DNA of 64,000 nt from Paludibacter sp. (GCA_019163375.1 JAFLKK010000007.1:593813-657812), one strand, 5' to 3'. Counted from the stretch's first letter, positions 27,347-37,013 are shown. The notes: generated from the letters alone by a model not told the origin. Numbers and translations: made by a program.

Positions 27347-29092
27347 TTACCAGAAATACCAGTAGAACGCAGCACAAATAGCTACTACACCAAGCGATGC
27401 AATAACGTCCCACTTGTCCCAGCTATTTTTGATAAGTGTTTTATAGTCACCATTGAAAGTAATTGCTTCAATTTGTTTTGCAGTTGGTTTAGCAGTGAAG
27501 AAAGAAACTACAACCATCATCAACATGATGAAGACAAGTAACCAGATTTCAAAGATAAGCCAGTTAGTATGCCAGAACCAGCTAGTCGATTCCCAGCCCC
27601 AGCCTGTCATCACGTCTTTACCTGTATTTGTAAATACGTTAGTTAACAAGCGTGCCATACCAATAAGGAAACCAATAATTAAACCGGCTTCACCTGCTTT
27701 TGGAGTAATTCTTTTAGAGAAAATACCCATTACGAATACGGCTACCATGGCAGGAGCAAGCAACGATTGAATACCTTGCAAATAAGAGTAAAGACTACCA
27801 AGACTCATCATTACAGGGATCCATATTATACCAAGTATCACAACTACAACTGTTGCAGCGCGACCTACAAAAACGTATCTGGCTTCGCTCTTATCTTTGA
27901 ACATTGGTTTGTAAAAGTCTTCTGTAAACAATGTAGCACATGAATTGAAGAATGCTGCCAATGAAGCAACCAATGCTGATACAAAACCGATAGTAACAAT
28001 ACCTTTCACACCGGCTGGCAATACAAACTTAACCATAGAACCAAAAGCGGTATCTGGATTATCTAACGTAAAACCACTTCCTGGACGTGCCGCTAATGCC
28101 GCTGCTACCATTCCGGGAATAAGGAACATAAATACAGGTAAAATTTTGAAATAACCGGCAGCGATTGTACCTCTACGTGCACGTTTCATTACAACATCAT
28201 TCGACTCACCTTTTGTTTGTCCCAATACACGTTGAACGATATGTTGGTCAGTAGCCCAATACCAGAAACCGATAATAGAAGCTCCGATAAATACCCAGAA
28301 ACCAGGATAATCGTCGTACAATGGGTCACCGGTCTCTAAGTGAAACATGTGGTTAGTACCGTATGCTTTTCCGTCAGTTCCGATACTCATGGCTCTTGCA
28401 TGATCCATCATAGCAGTCCAACCGTGAGCAACGTTTCCATCTCCGAGTGCTGATAATCCTAAGAAAAGCACAAGGAATGAACCGATGATAAGAATAGGTG
28501 TTTGGATAGCCGATAGTGTCATTACACCCTTCATACCACCAAACACGGTAAATACACCCGTTAATACAATCAGACCGATAGCACCGTACCAGAAAGGCAA
28601 ACCAAGAAGACTTTCCATGAAAATACCGCCTGTAAATGCTGTTACACTTACTTTAGTCAATACGTAGGCAATAAGAGTAATGATTGATAACCACGAACCT
28701 GTACGAGGTGTGTAACGATTTTTGAGGAAGTCAGGCATGGTAATAATTTTCCCTAACTTCATGTTCATATGTTGATAAAACGGCACAAAAAGCCAGCCCA
28801 GAATAAGAATCATCCAGCCTTGCATTTCCCAATGCGCCATACCTACGCCCGATTTTGCTCCTGTACCAGCAAGCCCTACAAGGTGCTCAGAACCAATGTT
28901 TGCTGCAAAGATAGCCGCACCAATGATATACCATGGTTCACCTTTACCGAACAGGTAATCTTCGCTGTTAGCTCCTTTTTGTAAGCGTTTGTCTTTTTGT
29001 ACCGAGCGCCATACAGCCCATGATACACCCAAGATCCCAACTGCGAGAATAAGCCAGTCGAGCCAAATAAATTCTTGTGAACTCCAATTCAT
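27347..29092 (-). CDS. Sodium:solute symporter (SGLT-like), probable L-arabinose transporter
   Basis: A sodium-coupled sugar importer of the SSS family in the inner membrane. It has about 14 hydrophobic helices, with the family-typical segments NSEDYLFGKGEPWYIIGAAIFAAN, GSEHLVGLAGTG, and QTPILIIGSFLVLFLGL. WATDQHIVQRVLGQTKGES is the vSGLT-like loop with conserved Gln. The 581 residues are normal. The gene is last in the minus-strand arabinose operon, 39 bp after galM in the transcription direction, so L-arabinose is the natural substrate candidate. Related Bacteroides arabinose loci also use an SSS transporter. The family is certain; the sugar is inferred from context. Confidence 0.93.
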   Translation of the reverse strand: MNWSSQEFIWLDWLILAVGILGVSWAVWRSVQKDKRLQKGANSEDYLFGKGEPWYIIGAAIFAANIGSEHLVGLAGTGAKSGVGMAHWEMQGWMILILGWLFVPFYQHMNMKLGKIITMPDFLKNRYTPRTGSWLSIITLIAYVLTKVSVTAFTGGIFMESLLGLPFWYGAIGLIVLTGVFTVFGGMKGVMTLSAIQTPILIIGSFLVLFLGLSALGDGNVAHGWTAMMDHARAMSIGTDGKAYGTNHMFHLETGDPLYDDYPGFWVFIGASIIGFWYWATDQHIVQRVLGQTKGESNDVVMKRARRGTIAAGYFKILPVFMFLIPGMVAAALAARPGSGFTLDNPDTAFGSMVKFVLPAGVKGIVTIGFVSALVASLAAFFNSCATLFTEDFYKPMFKDKSEARYVFVGRAATVVVVILGIIWIPVMMSLGSLYSYLQGIQSLLAPAMVAVFVMGIFSKRITPKAGEAGLIIGFLIGMARLLTNVFTNTGKDVMTGWGWESTSWFWHTNWLIFEIWLLVFIMLMMVVVSFFTAKPTAKQIEAITFNGDYKTLIKNSWDKWDVIASLGVVAICAAFYWYFW

Positions 29093-29131
29093 AATTTTAA
29101 ATATTTGTTTTTATTTATATTGATACATTTT

Positions 29132-30268
29132 TTATTTATTCACACCGAATTTATAGATGCAAGTGCTCTTATAAACTTTGCCAGGTTCCAAAATAACCGA
29201 TGGCCATTGTGGTTTATTGGGACTGTCGGGGTAATGTTGAGTTTCCAAACAAATACCGGTACGTTGTTTATAAACAATACCTTTTTTGCCTTTTACAGTT
29301 CCATCAAGGAAGTTACCGCTATAAACCTGTATTCCGGGTTCATTGGTATACACTTCCAGCGTAATGCCACTTATCGGAGAAGTAACTTTAGCAGCTTGTT
29401 TGGTTACATCGCCGGCTGTATTCAACACCCAGTTATGATCATAGCCATTGCCGTTTTTAATTTGCACATAATCCGTTTTTGCAATATCTGCACCTACAGC
29501 TTTAGGAGTAGTAAAATCCATAGGAGTTCCTTTTACAGTCACTATTTCACCGGTAGTCATGTATGTACTGTCAACCGGAGTGAAAGTATCTGCATTGACA
29601 TACAATAAATTGTCAGTAATCGGATTATTAGCATCTCCCGAAAGATTAAAGTACGAGTGATTACACATATTGATGACCGTTTTTTTGTCGGTAGTTGCTT
29701 CAAAATTGATATCAATCGCATTGTCTTCTGTAAGTTTGTAAGTAACCTTAGCTGTTACATTTCCGGGAAAATTCTGATCTCCATCAGGTGAGAAACGAGT
29801 CAATTCAATAGTGGTGGCATCAATTTGATTTACCTTTTGATACACCTGATATTGCCATCCTTTAGGACCCCCGTGAAGGCAATGTCCGAAATTATTTTGT
29901 GGCAACTGAATAGTTGTACCATCAATGGTAATTTTTCCCTGATTGATACGGTTGGCATAACGACCAATAGAAGCACCAAAGTCACTTGGAATATTAATAT
30001 AATCGGCCACCGAGTCGAAACCAAGAACTACATCCTGCATTTTTCCTGCTTTGTCGGGAACCATAATAGACACGATACGTGCACCAAAGTTAGTGACACA
30101 CACTTCCATACCTGCGGCATTTTTAAGTACATACAAACCGGTAGTGTCTTTACCTATTTCTTTTTTAAAGTCAGCTTTTAATAAGCCTGAGAGTGTTTTT
30201 TCGTCTTTGCCTTTGCAACCGAAAAGAACCAGTGCAATGACCGCGAAGCCTAAAAGTTTCTTTTTCAT
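29132..30268 (-). CDS. galM: Aldose 1-epimerase (mutarotase), lipoprotein
   Basis: Interconverts the alpha and beta anomers of free aldoses such as galactose or arabinose. The start is set at 30268, giving MKKKLLGFAVIALVLFGCKG, a lipoprotein signal with Cys at residue 18. The open frame extends to 30331 but would translate a hairpin. The enzyme body shows GASIGRYANRI (substrate-binding Arg), HCLHGGPKGW, the catalytic His in NMCNHSYFNLSGD, and the C-terminal GICLETQHYPDSPN with the catalytic Glu. The protein thus acts outside the cytoplasm, on sugar before import. It sits between araB and the symporter, which supports arabinose or galactose mutarotation at the cell envelope. Confidence 0.93.
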   Translation of the reverse strand: MKKKLLGFAVIALVLFGCKGKDEKTLSGLLKADFKKEIGKDTTGLYVLKNAAGMEVCVTNFGARIVSIMVPDKAGKMQDVVLGFDSVADYINIPSDFGASIGRYANRINQGKITIDGTTIQLPQNNFGHCLHGGPKGWQYQVYQKVNQIDATTIELTRFSPDGDQNFPGNVTAKVTYKLTEDNAIDINFEATTDKKTVINMCNHSYFNLSGDANNPITDNLLYVNADTFTPVDSTYMTTGEIVTVKGTPMDFTTPKAVGADIAKTDYVQIKNGNGYDHNWVLNTAGDVTKQAAKVTSPISGITLEVYTNEPGIQVYSGNFLDGTVKGKKGIVYKQRTGICLETQHYPDSPNKPQWPSVILEPGKVYKSTCIYKFGVNK

Positions 30269-30296
30269 GTGTGAATATTTTATTGATAAAAGGTTG

Positions 30297-30350
30297 AAAC
30301 GCCCCCTACCTCCGGGGAATATACTTCCCATTAAAGGATCGGGGGCGTTT
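30297..30350. other. GC-rich stem-loop in the araB-galM gap
   Basis: A perfect 10-bp inverted repeat (AAACGCCCCC at 30297-30306 and GGGGGCGTTT at 30341-30350) with a 34-nt loop. It may reduce read-through or protect a processed 3' end between araB and galM. Confidence 0.6.
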
Positions 30351-30357
30351 TTATTAT

Positions 30358-32025
30358 TTAGCTAAATAATTCTTTTTCGGTGAATTCTCCCAATTTTATG
30401 TAGTTTTTATACAATTCCTTGTATAATTCTACATTTTCTTTGTTAGGGAAGTATTCAGATGCAAATCCCATACCCATAGCTGCCTGAGCATCTTCTACTT
30501 TGTCGTAAACACCTGCCACAACAGCTGCAAACATAGAAGTTCCAAATGCACAAGCTTGTTCAGCTTTAGCCACTTTAATAGGCATGTTCAATACGTCGGC
30601 CAGCGTTTGCATTACGAAAGGCGATTTTAAAGCAATACCACCGATACCGATGATTTCTTTAATCTCAATACCATTTTCGATAAAACGATCAACAATGGCT
30701 TTCGAACCGTAAGCTGTAGCTTCTACCAAAGCACGGAAAATAAGTGGAGCAGAGCTTCCTAAATTTAATCCGGTGATAGTACCTTTTACCATTTGATTAG
30801 TGTCAGGAGTACGACGACCATTCATCCAGTCGGTAGCCAGGATTGTTGATTCCGAAACCGGAACTTTTGCTGCCTCGATAGAAAGCGCAGGAATAATTTG
30901 ATCCAACGATTCTTCGATCAGCTTTTGTTTGGTTTCAGCATCAATCAAAGTGCTTTTAGCCAGAATATTCTCAATTGGCCAAGCCAATACTTGTTTAAAC
31001 CAGGCATATACATCACCAAAAGCCGATTGACCAGCTTCTAATCCAATCATACCGGGGATAACCGAACCATCAACTTGTCCGCAAATTCCCGGAATTAGTT
31101 TATGACCCATCTCTTCGTAGCTAGCCACCATAATATCGCAGGTAGAAGTTCCGATAACGCGTACTAATGCACCCGGTTTCACTTCGGCACCTACAGCACC
31201 CATATGGCAGTCGAATGCACCAACAGCAACAGCTACATTGGTAGTCAAGCCTAAACGACCCGCCCATTCTTCGGTCAGAGTACCCACTTTTTTGTCGCTT
31301 GGACATGTGTCGGTGTAAAGACGTTGTCTGTAACCAGCCAATAAAGGATCAAGCGCTGTCAGGAATTCTTCTGAAGGTAAACCACCCCATTTTTCTAACC
31401 ACATCGCTTTGTGACCGGAAGCACAGCGGCTACGGCAAATGATAGATGGATCGGTTTTGTCGGTAATCAAGCCCGGCAACCAGTCACAATGTTCTACAAT
31501 TGAGTAAGCTGCATTACGTACTTTTTCGTCGGAACGAAGCACGTGCAAAGCTTTTGCCCAAAACCATTCCGAAGAGTAAATTCCACCTTCGTACGAAGTG
31601 TAGTCAATATCCCATTTAGAGGCCAGGTCGTTGATTTCCTGAGCTTCTTTGATCGCAGTGTGGTCTTTCCACAAAACGAACATGGCATTTGGATTTTCCG
31701 CAAATTCAGGTAATAATGAAAGTGGTGTACCGTTTTTGTCGGTAAATACTGGAGTACTTCCGGTGGTGTCGAATGCAATACCTACTACTTTTTCAGCAGT
31801 TCCGGCAGGACATTTCGATAAGGCAGTTTTTACTGTATATTCCAATCCTTCAATATAATCAAGCGGGTGCTGACGATATTGATTGGCTGTTGGAACACAG
31901 TATTTTCCTTCCATCCAACGTGGATAGTATTTTACTGCTGAAGCCATTTCCTCACCTGTGGCAGCGTTTACAACAACTGCACGACAAGAATCGCTTCCAT
32001 AATCTAAACCTATTACGTATTTCAT
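30358..32025 (-). CDS. araB: L-ribulokinase
   Basis: Phosphorylates L-ribulose to L-ribulose 5-phosphate, the second step of arabinose breakdown in the cytoplasm. The start is the ATG at 32025 (MKYVIGLDYGSDSCRAVVV), which places the FGGY-kinase phosphate-binding loop at the N-terminus; a 13-residue upstream extension translates a palindrome. Other marks are TTGSTPVFTDKNG, EHCDWLPGLITD, GAFDCHMGAVGAE, VIGTSTCDIM, and the C-terminal IGGIALKSPFVMQTLADVL adenosine-binding region. The 555 residues agree with AraB of the bacterial type. It follows araA by 78 bp in the operon; that gap contains a long palindrome. Confidence 0.95.
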   Translation of the reverse strand: MKYVIGLDYGSDSCRAVVVNAATGEEMASAVKYYPRWMEGKYCVPTANQYRQHPLDYIEGLEYTVKTALSKCPAGTAEKVVGIAFDTTGSTPVFTDKNGTPLSLLPEFAENPNAMFVLWKDHTAIKEAQEINDLASKWDIDYTSYEGGIYSSEWFWAKALHVLRSDEKVRNAAYSIVEHCDWLPGLITDKTDPSIICRSRCASGHKAMWLEKWGGLPSEEFLTALDPLLAGYRQRLYTDTCPSDKKVGTLTEEWAGRLGLTTNVAVAVGAFDCHMGAVGAEVKPGALVRVIGTSTCDIMVASYEEMGHKLIPGICGQVDGSVIPGMIGLEAGQSAFGDVYAWFKQVLAWPIENILAKSTLIDAETKQKLIEESLDQIIPALSIEAAKVPVSESTILATDWMNGRRTPDTNQMVKGTITGLNLGSSAPLIFRALVEATAYGSKAIVDRFIENGIEIKEIIGIGGIALKSPFVMQTLADVLNMPIKVAKAEQACAFGTSMFAAVVAGVYDKVEDAQAAMGMGFASEYFPNKENVELYKELYKNYIKLGEFTEKELFS

Positions 32026-32048
32026 ATTTTTTTGAGTAAGTAAGAGGC

Positions 32049-32084
32049 AAGAGGTAAGAGGCAAGTACTTGCGTCTTACCTCTT
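32049..32084. repeat. 36-bp near-perfect palindrome in the araA-araB gap
   Basis: AAGAGGTAAGAGGCAAGT and its complement (18-bp arms, one mismatch pair, no loop) sit between the araA stop and the araB start. Sequence of the same type (TTACTCCTTACCTCTT) recurs as a single arm at 36028-36043, upstream of araD. Confidence 0.7.
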
Positions 32085-32103
32085 ACTCCTTACTCCTGAT
32101 TAT

Positions 32104-33606
32104 TTATCTAAGTGCTTTGTTCAACATATAATACACTTCGTTGTTACGAATATCTTGTTTGAAATTGCGGATATTAGTGTCTTTGTCGATAATCAACATT
32201 TCCAAATCAGCGATTTCTGCATAGTCTTCCAACATCTCGGTAGTGATAGAGAATGAGAAGCTTGAGTGGTGAGTTCCACCGGCAACAATCCATGCACCTG
32301 CACCCACTTCGAGGTTCGGTTGTGGAATCCACAATGCACAAGCAACAGGCAATTTAGGCAATGCTTTAGGTTCAATCACTTTCACTTCGTTTACAATCAT
32401 GCGGAAACGGTTACCCATATCCACGATAGTTGCAGCAACACCTTCACCTTCGTGAGCCTGGAATACCAAACGCGCACAAACACCTGCATCACCAATTCCT
32501 AAGAAATGAACTTCGATACGTGGTTTTGCTTTTGCAATTTCAGGGTTGATTTCCAACATGTGTGATTGAAGAATAGAGCTATTAGCACCATCAAAGTTCA
32601 ATACATAATCTTCGAGGAATGAACAACCGCCCGGTAAACCTTGAGCCATTACCCACATAGTACGGGTAAGAGCAGCCGTTTTCCAGTCACCTTCGGCACC
32701 AAAACCGTAACCTTCGGCCATCAAACGTTGAGAAGCAAATCCCATTAATTGAGACATACCTTCCAATTCGTTGAAGCTGGTACAGAATGCAGTTGCATTT
32801 TTATCTTGCAAGAAACGACGAAGACCAATTTCCTGAGCTGCTGCCTGACGTACAGAAATGTGTTTTTCAGCACCTTTCTTACAGTCATCAGCAAAGTCGT
32901 ATAGTTTTTCGTATTCAGTAATCAATGCATCGATTTCAGCCTCAGTAACTGCTTCAACATAAGGTACCAATTTAGCGATAGGTGCATTATCCACGTGGTA
33001 ACCCAAACGGATTTCAGCTTCTACTTTGTCGCCATCAGTTACAGCCACATTGTTCATGTTATCACCGAAACGGATGATTTGCATACCCTGAGCATCTGCC
33101 CATGCAGCACAAACGCGCATCCATCCTGAGATTTTGTCGTGCGTTGATTTATCTTTCCAGAAACCAACTACTACTTTGCGTGGTTTGCGCAAACGAGCTG
33201 TGATGAAACCGAATTCACGGTCACCATGAGCCGATTGGTTCAGGTTCATATAGTCCATATCAATTTCCGACCAAGGAATTTGTTCGTTGAATTGAGTATG
33301 AAGGTGCAACAATGGTTTTTTGTAATCCATCAAACCGTGAATCCACATTTTGGCTGGAGAGAAAGTGTGCATCCAGGTAATCATACCAACACATTTAGTG
33401 TCGCCGTTAGCTGCACGCATAATTTCAGATATTTCTGAAGAAGAATTTGCTGTTCCTTTGTAAACAACTTTTACAGGAAGATTGCCAGACGCATTTAATC
33501 CTGCTACCATTTCGTTCGAGTGTGCATCTACACTCACTACTGCATCACCACCATAAAGCAATTGGGCTCCGGTAATGAACCATACTTCTAAATCTTTGTA
33601 ATCCAT
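32104..33606 (-). CDS. araA: L-arabinose isomerase
   Basis: Converts L-arabinose to L-ribulose using a divalent metal, the entry step of the pathway. The 500-residue protein matches AraA across its length: the N-terminal VWFITGAQLLYGG, the segment LLHLHTQFNEQIPW, and the catalytic and metal-binding region LMGFASQRLMAEGYGFGAEGDWKTAAL with the Glu ligands. The C-terminal GGTHHSSFS carries the conserved His. The start codon is well placed, since VWFITG is the standard start of the family. It lies between the exported GH51 and araB in a minus-strand operon. Confidence 0.97.
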   Translation of the reverse strand: MDYKDLEVWFITGAQLLYGGDAVVSVDAHSNEMVAGLNASGNLPVKVVYKGTANSSSEISEIMRAANGDTKCVGMITWMHTFSPAKMWIHGLMDYKKPLLHLHTQFNEQIPWSEIDMDYMNLNQSAHGDREFGFITARLRKPRKVVVGFWKDKSTHDKISGWMRVCAAWADAQGMQIIRFGDNMNNVAVTDGDKVEAEIRLGYHVDNAPIAKLVPYVEAVTEAEIDALITEYEKLYDFADDCKKGAEKHISVRQAAAQEIGLRRFLQDKNATAFCTSFNELEGMSQLMGFASQRLMAEGYGFGAEGDWKTAALTRTMWVMAQGLPGGCSFLEDYVLNFDGANSSILQSHMLEINPEIAKAKPRIEVHFLGIGDAGVCARLVFQAHEGEGVAATIVDMGNRFRMIVNEVKVIEPKALPKLPVACALWIPQPNLEVGAGAWIVAGGTHHSSFSFSITTEMLEDYAEIADLEMLIIDKDTNIRNFKQDIRNNEVYYMLNKALR

Positions 33607-33732
33607 GATTTCTTTGTTTTATTTGTTAGTTGTAAATATTTAATAATAAGTGAACTATAAAATTTTAATTACCTATTCCTAATAAATTTCAGAAAATCTG
33701 ACTTGTAACCGGTAACTAAAACCTTGTAACTA
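33607..33732. other. araA-abfA gap with no clear signal
   Basis: This 126-bp AT-rich gap has two copies of the word CTTGTAAC (near 33705 and 33724), which resemble other short repeats around 45570. I see no definite promoter or terminator on the minus strand. Confidence 0.3.
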
Positions 33733-35268
33733 TTAAAGTAATTCAAGTGAAACAATTGCCTTTGCAGGAACAGTTATGAATAAACCTTTTTTACTCACCT
33801 TAGCATCTTTGAAAACGGCAGGTGCTACTACATTCGGATTTTCGAACGTGTTGTATGCATCAACTGTTTTAGCAGTCAATATAGTTCCCGATACTTTTGC
33901 AATTTTAGCATTGCCCAAATCGATTTCAATTTTTTGTTCTTTATCCGGATCAACATTTGCAAGGGTAACGTGAATCAATCCTTTTGCATCTTTTGAAGCA
34001 GAAACACTTACGGCTGCAAATTTTTTGTTGTTCGAAACCAATGAATCACATTGAAGTTCAATTGGTAGATTGGTTGCACCCATGTGCACTTTATACATTT
34101 CAAATACATGGTAAGTTGGAGTCAATACCATTTTAGGTCCATCGGTCAAAATCATTGCTTGCAATACATTTACTACTTGTGCAATGTTTGTCATTTTCAC
34201 ACGCTCTGTGTATTTGTTGAAAATATTCAAACTCAAAGCGGCAACAAACGCATCACGCATAGAATTTTGTTGATAAAGAGCCGAAGTCGAACCCGGTTCC
34301 TGATCCCACCATGTTCCCCACTCGTCCACCATTAAACCTACTTTGTTTGTTGGATCGTATTTATCCATAATAGCTATGTGTTTTTTTACGACATCTTCTA
34401 TTTCAAGACATTTATCCATCGTCCATAAATATTCGTCCTTGTTAAATTTAGTAGCCGAACCCTTACTTCCGTTCCAACCTTTTACAGTGTAGTAATGTAG
34501 CGAAACACCTTGCATGCGATCACCCACATTTTTCATCAATGTTTCAGTCCATTTGTAATCGTAATCGCTGGCACCACTACCAATTTTGAAAAGTTTATTG
34601 CCATCATATTCACGACAATAAGTTGAATAACGACGATAAAGGTCTGAGTAATACTCAGGAGTCATATTTCCACCGCAACCCCAGCTTTCGTTACCAACAC
34701 CCAGGTATTTAAGTTTCCATGGTTTTTCACGACCGTTTTGACGACGCAATCTGGCCATTGGACTGTCGCCGGCCGAAGTAATATATTCCACCCATTTAGC
34801 CATCTCTTCCACAGAACCGCTACCCACGTTTCCGCTTAGGTAAGGCTCGGTTTCAAGTAATTCACACAAGTTGAAAAACTCGTTCGTACCAAAGCTATTA
34901 TCTTCTACAACGCCACCCCAATTGTTGTTTACAATTTTTGCGCGTTTCTCTTTTGGACCAATTCCGTCCATCCAGTGGTACTCATCGGCAAAACAACCGC
35001 CCGGCCAACGTAAAACCGGAATGTGCAATTGTTTGAGCGCATTCAATACATCGTTACGATATCCTTTTGTGTTTGGAATCGGAGAATTTTCACCCACCCA
35101 AATACCTCCGTAGATACAGGTTCCTAAATGTTCGGCAAACTGACCATAAATTTCTTTATTAATCACATTTTTACCCTGATCGGCATGAATGGTAATTTTC
35201 GAAGTCGAAGTTTGCGCACTCAGCGTAACCGACCCCATCAAAAGCGTTGCTAAAAATAGTTTTTTCAT
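33733..35268 (-). CDS. GH51 alpha-L-arabinofuranosidase, exported
   Basis: Releases terminal alpha-L-arabinofuranose from arabinan, arabinoxylan or arabino-oligosaccharides. A signal peptide (about 1-19, ending LSAQ) sends it to the periplasm or surface. The catalytic barrel starts [20 protein letters not shown], followed by [15 protein letters not shown]. The acid/base is E194 in GVGNESWG and the nucleophile is E316 in MVDEWGTWW; a C-terminal beta-sandwich follows (about 390-511). At 511 residues it is the compact GH51 form. Being inside the arabinose operon, it links sugar release to uptake and catabolism. It starts only about 34 bp after the araD stop. Confidence 0.96.
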   Translation of the reverse strand: MKKLFLATLLMGSVTLSAQTSTSKITIHADQGKNVINKEIYGQFAEHLGTCIYGGIWVGENSPIPNTKGYRNDVLNALKQLHIPVLRWPGGCFADEYHWMDGIGPKEKRAKIVNNNWGGVVEDNSFGTNEFFNLCELLETEPYLSGNVGSGSVEEMAKWVEYITSAGDSPMARLRRQNGREKPWKLKYLGVGNESWGCGGNMTPEYYSDLYRRYSTYCREYDGNKLFKIGSGASDYDYKWTETLMKNVGDRMQGVSLHYYTVKGWNGSKGSATKFNKDEYLWTMDKCLEIEDVVKKHIAIMDKYDPTNKVGLMVDEWGTWWDQEPGSTSALYQQNSMRDAFVAALSLNIFNKYTERVKMTNIAQVVNVLQAMILTDGPKMVLTPTYHVFEMYKVHMGATNLPIELQCDSLVSNNKKFAAVSVSASKDAKGLIHVTLANVDPDKEQKIEIDLGNAKIAKVSGTILTAKTVDAYNTFENPNVVAPAVFKDAKVSKKGLFITVPAKAIVSLELL

Positions 35269-35302
35269 TAGATTTATATTATTGTGTTTGATAGTTTTCT
35301 AT

Positions 35303-35986
35303 TTATTGACCGTAATATGCACCTGGTCCGTGTTTACGATAAAAGTGCTTCTTAGTTAAATTTTCATTCATTGTCAAATCAGGATTAACACCGTAGGCAA
35401 TGTACGCCATTTTGGCTACTTGCTCCATCACTACTGCGTTATGCACCGCATCGTGCGAGTCTTTCCCCCACGAAAAAGGACCGTGATTTTTCACTAAAAC
35501 GCCCGGTATAAAATCCGGATTCAATCCATTGAACCGTTCAACCACTACATTTCCGGTTTCCAATTCATATTCGCCTTCCACTTCTTGTTGTGTCATGTCG
35601 CGCGTACAAGGAATAGCAGCACTAAAATAATCGGAATGTGTTGTTCCGATATTCGGGATATCACAACCGGCCTGTGCCCAAGCGGTAGCGAAAGTAGAAT
35701 GCGTATGTACCACTCCACCAATATTAGGGAAAGCTTTGTAAAAAACCAAATGACTCGCTGTATCGGATGATGGTTTTAGTTTTCCTTCCACCACTTTTCC
35801 TTCTAAATCCACTACTACCATATCCTCGGCTTTCATGTCTTCGTACGACACTCCCGATGGTTTAATAACTACTAAACCGGTGGCGCGATCAATGGCGCTC
35901 ACATTTCCCCAGGTAAAAATCACTAATCCGTGCTTCACCAAATCCAGGTTTGCTTTGAATACCTCTTCTTTTAAAGCTTCTAACAT
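35303..35986 (-). CDS. araD: L-ribulose-5-phosphate 4-epimerase
   Basis: Converts L-ribulose 5-phosphate to D-xylulose 5-phosphate, feeding the pentose phosphate pathway. The class II aldolase/epimerase fold is clear: [22 protein letters not shown], the zinc-binding His pair in [13 protein letters not shown], then [13 protein letters not shown] and [10 protein letters not shown]. The 227 residues are the standard length. It is the first structural gene of the operon after araR and precedes the exported GH51. A candidate palindromic site lies just upstream, at 36069-36093. Related UlaF and SgbE enzymes are close homologues, but the araA and araB neighbours settle the assignment. Confidence 0.95.
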   Translation of the reverse strand: MLEALKEEVFKANLDLVKHGLVIFTWGNVSAIDRATGLVVIKPSGVSYEDMKAEDMVVVDLEGKVVEGKLKPSSDTASHLVFYKAFPNIGGVVHTHSTFATAWAQAGCDIPNIGTTHSDYFSAAIPCTRDMTQQEVEGEYELETGNVVVERFNGLNPDFIPGVLVKNHGPFSWGKDSHDAVHNAVVMEQVAKMAYIAYGVNPDLTMNENLTKKHFYRKHGPGAYYGQ

Positions 35987-36068
35987 AAATTTATTTGCTG
36001 TTTGATTTGTTATTATTGCTGTAATACTTACTCCTTACCTCTTGCTCCTTACTCCTGCTATAGTTATA

Positions 36069-36093
36069 AGCGTTCAAAATACACTTAACCGCT
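36069..36093. promoter_or_regulatory. Candidate operator upstream of araD
   Basis: An imperfect palindrome AGCGTTCAA-N7-TTAACCGCT whose core AATACACTTAA shares the ACACTT word with the inverted repeat at 36889-36917 upstream of araR. It is placed where a repressor of araD and downstream genes could act. Confidence 0.35.
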
Positions 36094-36101
36094 CAAAAAA
36101 A

Positions 36102-36794
36102 TTACAACGAAAAATGAAGCCCTTGCTGAATTAACTGATCGTATTTATCCTTGTTGAACTGGTAGTAGAAAGCGCCCCTTTTTGAGGAACTTTTATCTTT
36201 TTCATCCAACTTTTCCAGAATATCCATGCTCAGAATCTTTTTTCTGAAGTTACGTTTGTCGATAGTTTCCTGATAAATAGCTTCGTACAAACTTTGCAAA
36301 GACGGTAACGTAAATTGGTCACCTAGTAAATTAAAACCGATAGGCTTCACGGCCGCTCTCCGCTGCAAGGTATTAATCGTATCTCTCACCATTTTATTAT
36401 GGTCAAAGATAAGCTCCGGTAAGTGCGAAATCGAAATCCAGCGGGCATCATATTTCTCAACAAGCGAAGTATCGAATTTGTCCATATCCACGAGGGCATA
36501 ATAAGCAATTGAAACTACCCGTTCTCCCAAATCACGTTCAACCTCACCATAGGCTCCAAGCTGCTCCATGAAAATGCCGTCGATACCGGTAAACTCGTCC
36601 AATACTCTTCCCGCAGCCTCATTGATACTTTCCCCTTGATTCACAAAACCACCCATCAACGACCAACCACCTTTCATAGGTTCAAACTGTCGTTTAGCGG
36701 CCAAAACATGCAAATCATTGTCCTTAAAACCCATTATTATACAGTCGACCGCAATGAGATGTGTATCCCTATTTTTATAAAATGATGCAGTCAT
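36102..36794 (-). CDS. araR: NUDIX-type transcriptional regulator of arabinose use (AraR of Bacteroidetes)
   Basis: A DNA-binding regulator built from an N-terminal Nudix fold and a C-terminal winged helix. The Nudix box (about residues 46-69, GGFVNQGESINEAAGRVLDEFTG) keeps the general shape but lacks the full REuxEE catalytic set, since it reads RVLDEF. This fits a sensor that binds a ligand rather than a hydrolase. The C-terminal part (about 150-230) contains KPIGFNLLGDQFTLPSLQSLYEAI and KRGAFYYQFNK, as in NrtR/AraR winged helices. It is 115 bp upstream of araD on the same strand. Bacteroides uses a Nudix-family AraR for its arabinose genes, so the same role, with arabinose as inducer, is likely here. 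Confidence 0.85.
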   Translation of the reverse strand: MTASFYKNRDTHLIAVDCIIMGFKDNDLHVLAAKRQFEPMKGGWSLMGGFVNQGESINEAAGRVLDEFTGIDGIFMEQLGAYGEVERDLGERVVSIAYYALVDMDKFDTSLVEKYDARWISISHLPELIFDHNKMVRDTINTLQRRAAVKPIGFNLLGDQFTLPSLQSLYEAIYQETIDKRNFRKKILSMDILEKLDEKDKSSSKRGAFYYQFNKDKYDQLIQQGLHFSL

Positions 36795-36888
36795 ATGTAC
36801 TTGTCAATTAATGAAAAAAATGTATTCTTGTATTGTGTTGTTTTTCAATTATTTATGAATGAAATCGAGCTTCAATCATTGTTAGCAA

Positions 36889-36917
36889 AAAACAAGTGTA
36901 AAGAAAACACTTGTTTT
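36889..36917. promoter_or_regulatory. Perfect inverted repeat upstream of araR, candidate operator
   Basis: AAAACAAGTGT-N7-ACACTTGTTTT has 11-bp perfect arms (36889-36899, 36907-36917) with an AAAGAAA spacer. It lies about 95 bp before the araR start and shares ACACTT with the site at 36069-36093. It is not followed by a T-run suited to termination of the upstream minus-strand gene. Confidence 0.5.
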
Positions 36918-37013
36918 CAAAATGTATGCATAAAATATTATGTTATACAACAGTATTTTGACTAAAATTCGTGATTTTGTGTTTTTTTAAATCTTATGCG
37001 CATCCTTCAGCCA

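Noticed and set aside
30269-30331. Upstream start for the mutarotase
   Set aside because: The extension translates the GC-rich stem-loop and would destroy the lipoprotein signal.
32026-32064. Upstream start for araB
   Set aside because: The extension lies in the palindromic gap and the standard kinase N-terminus begins at 32025.
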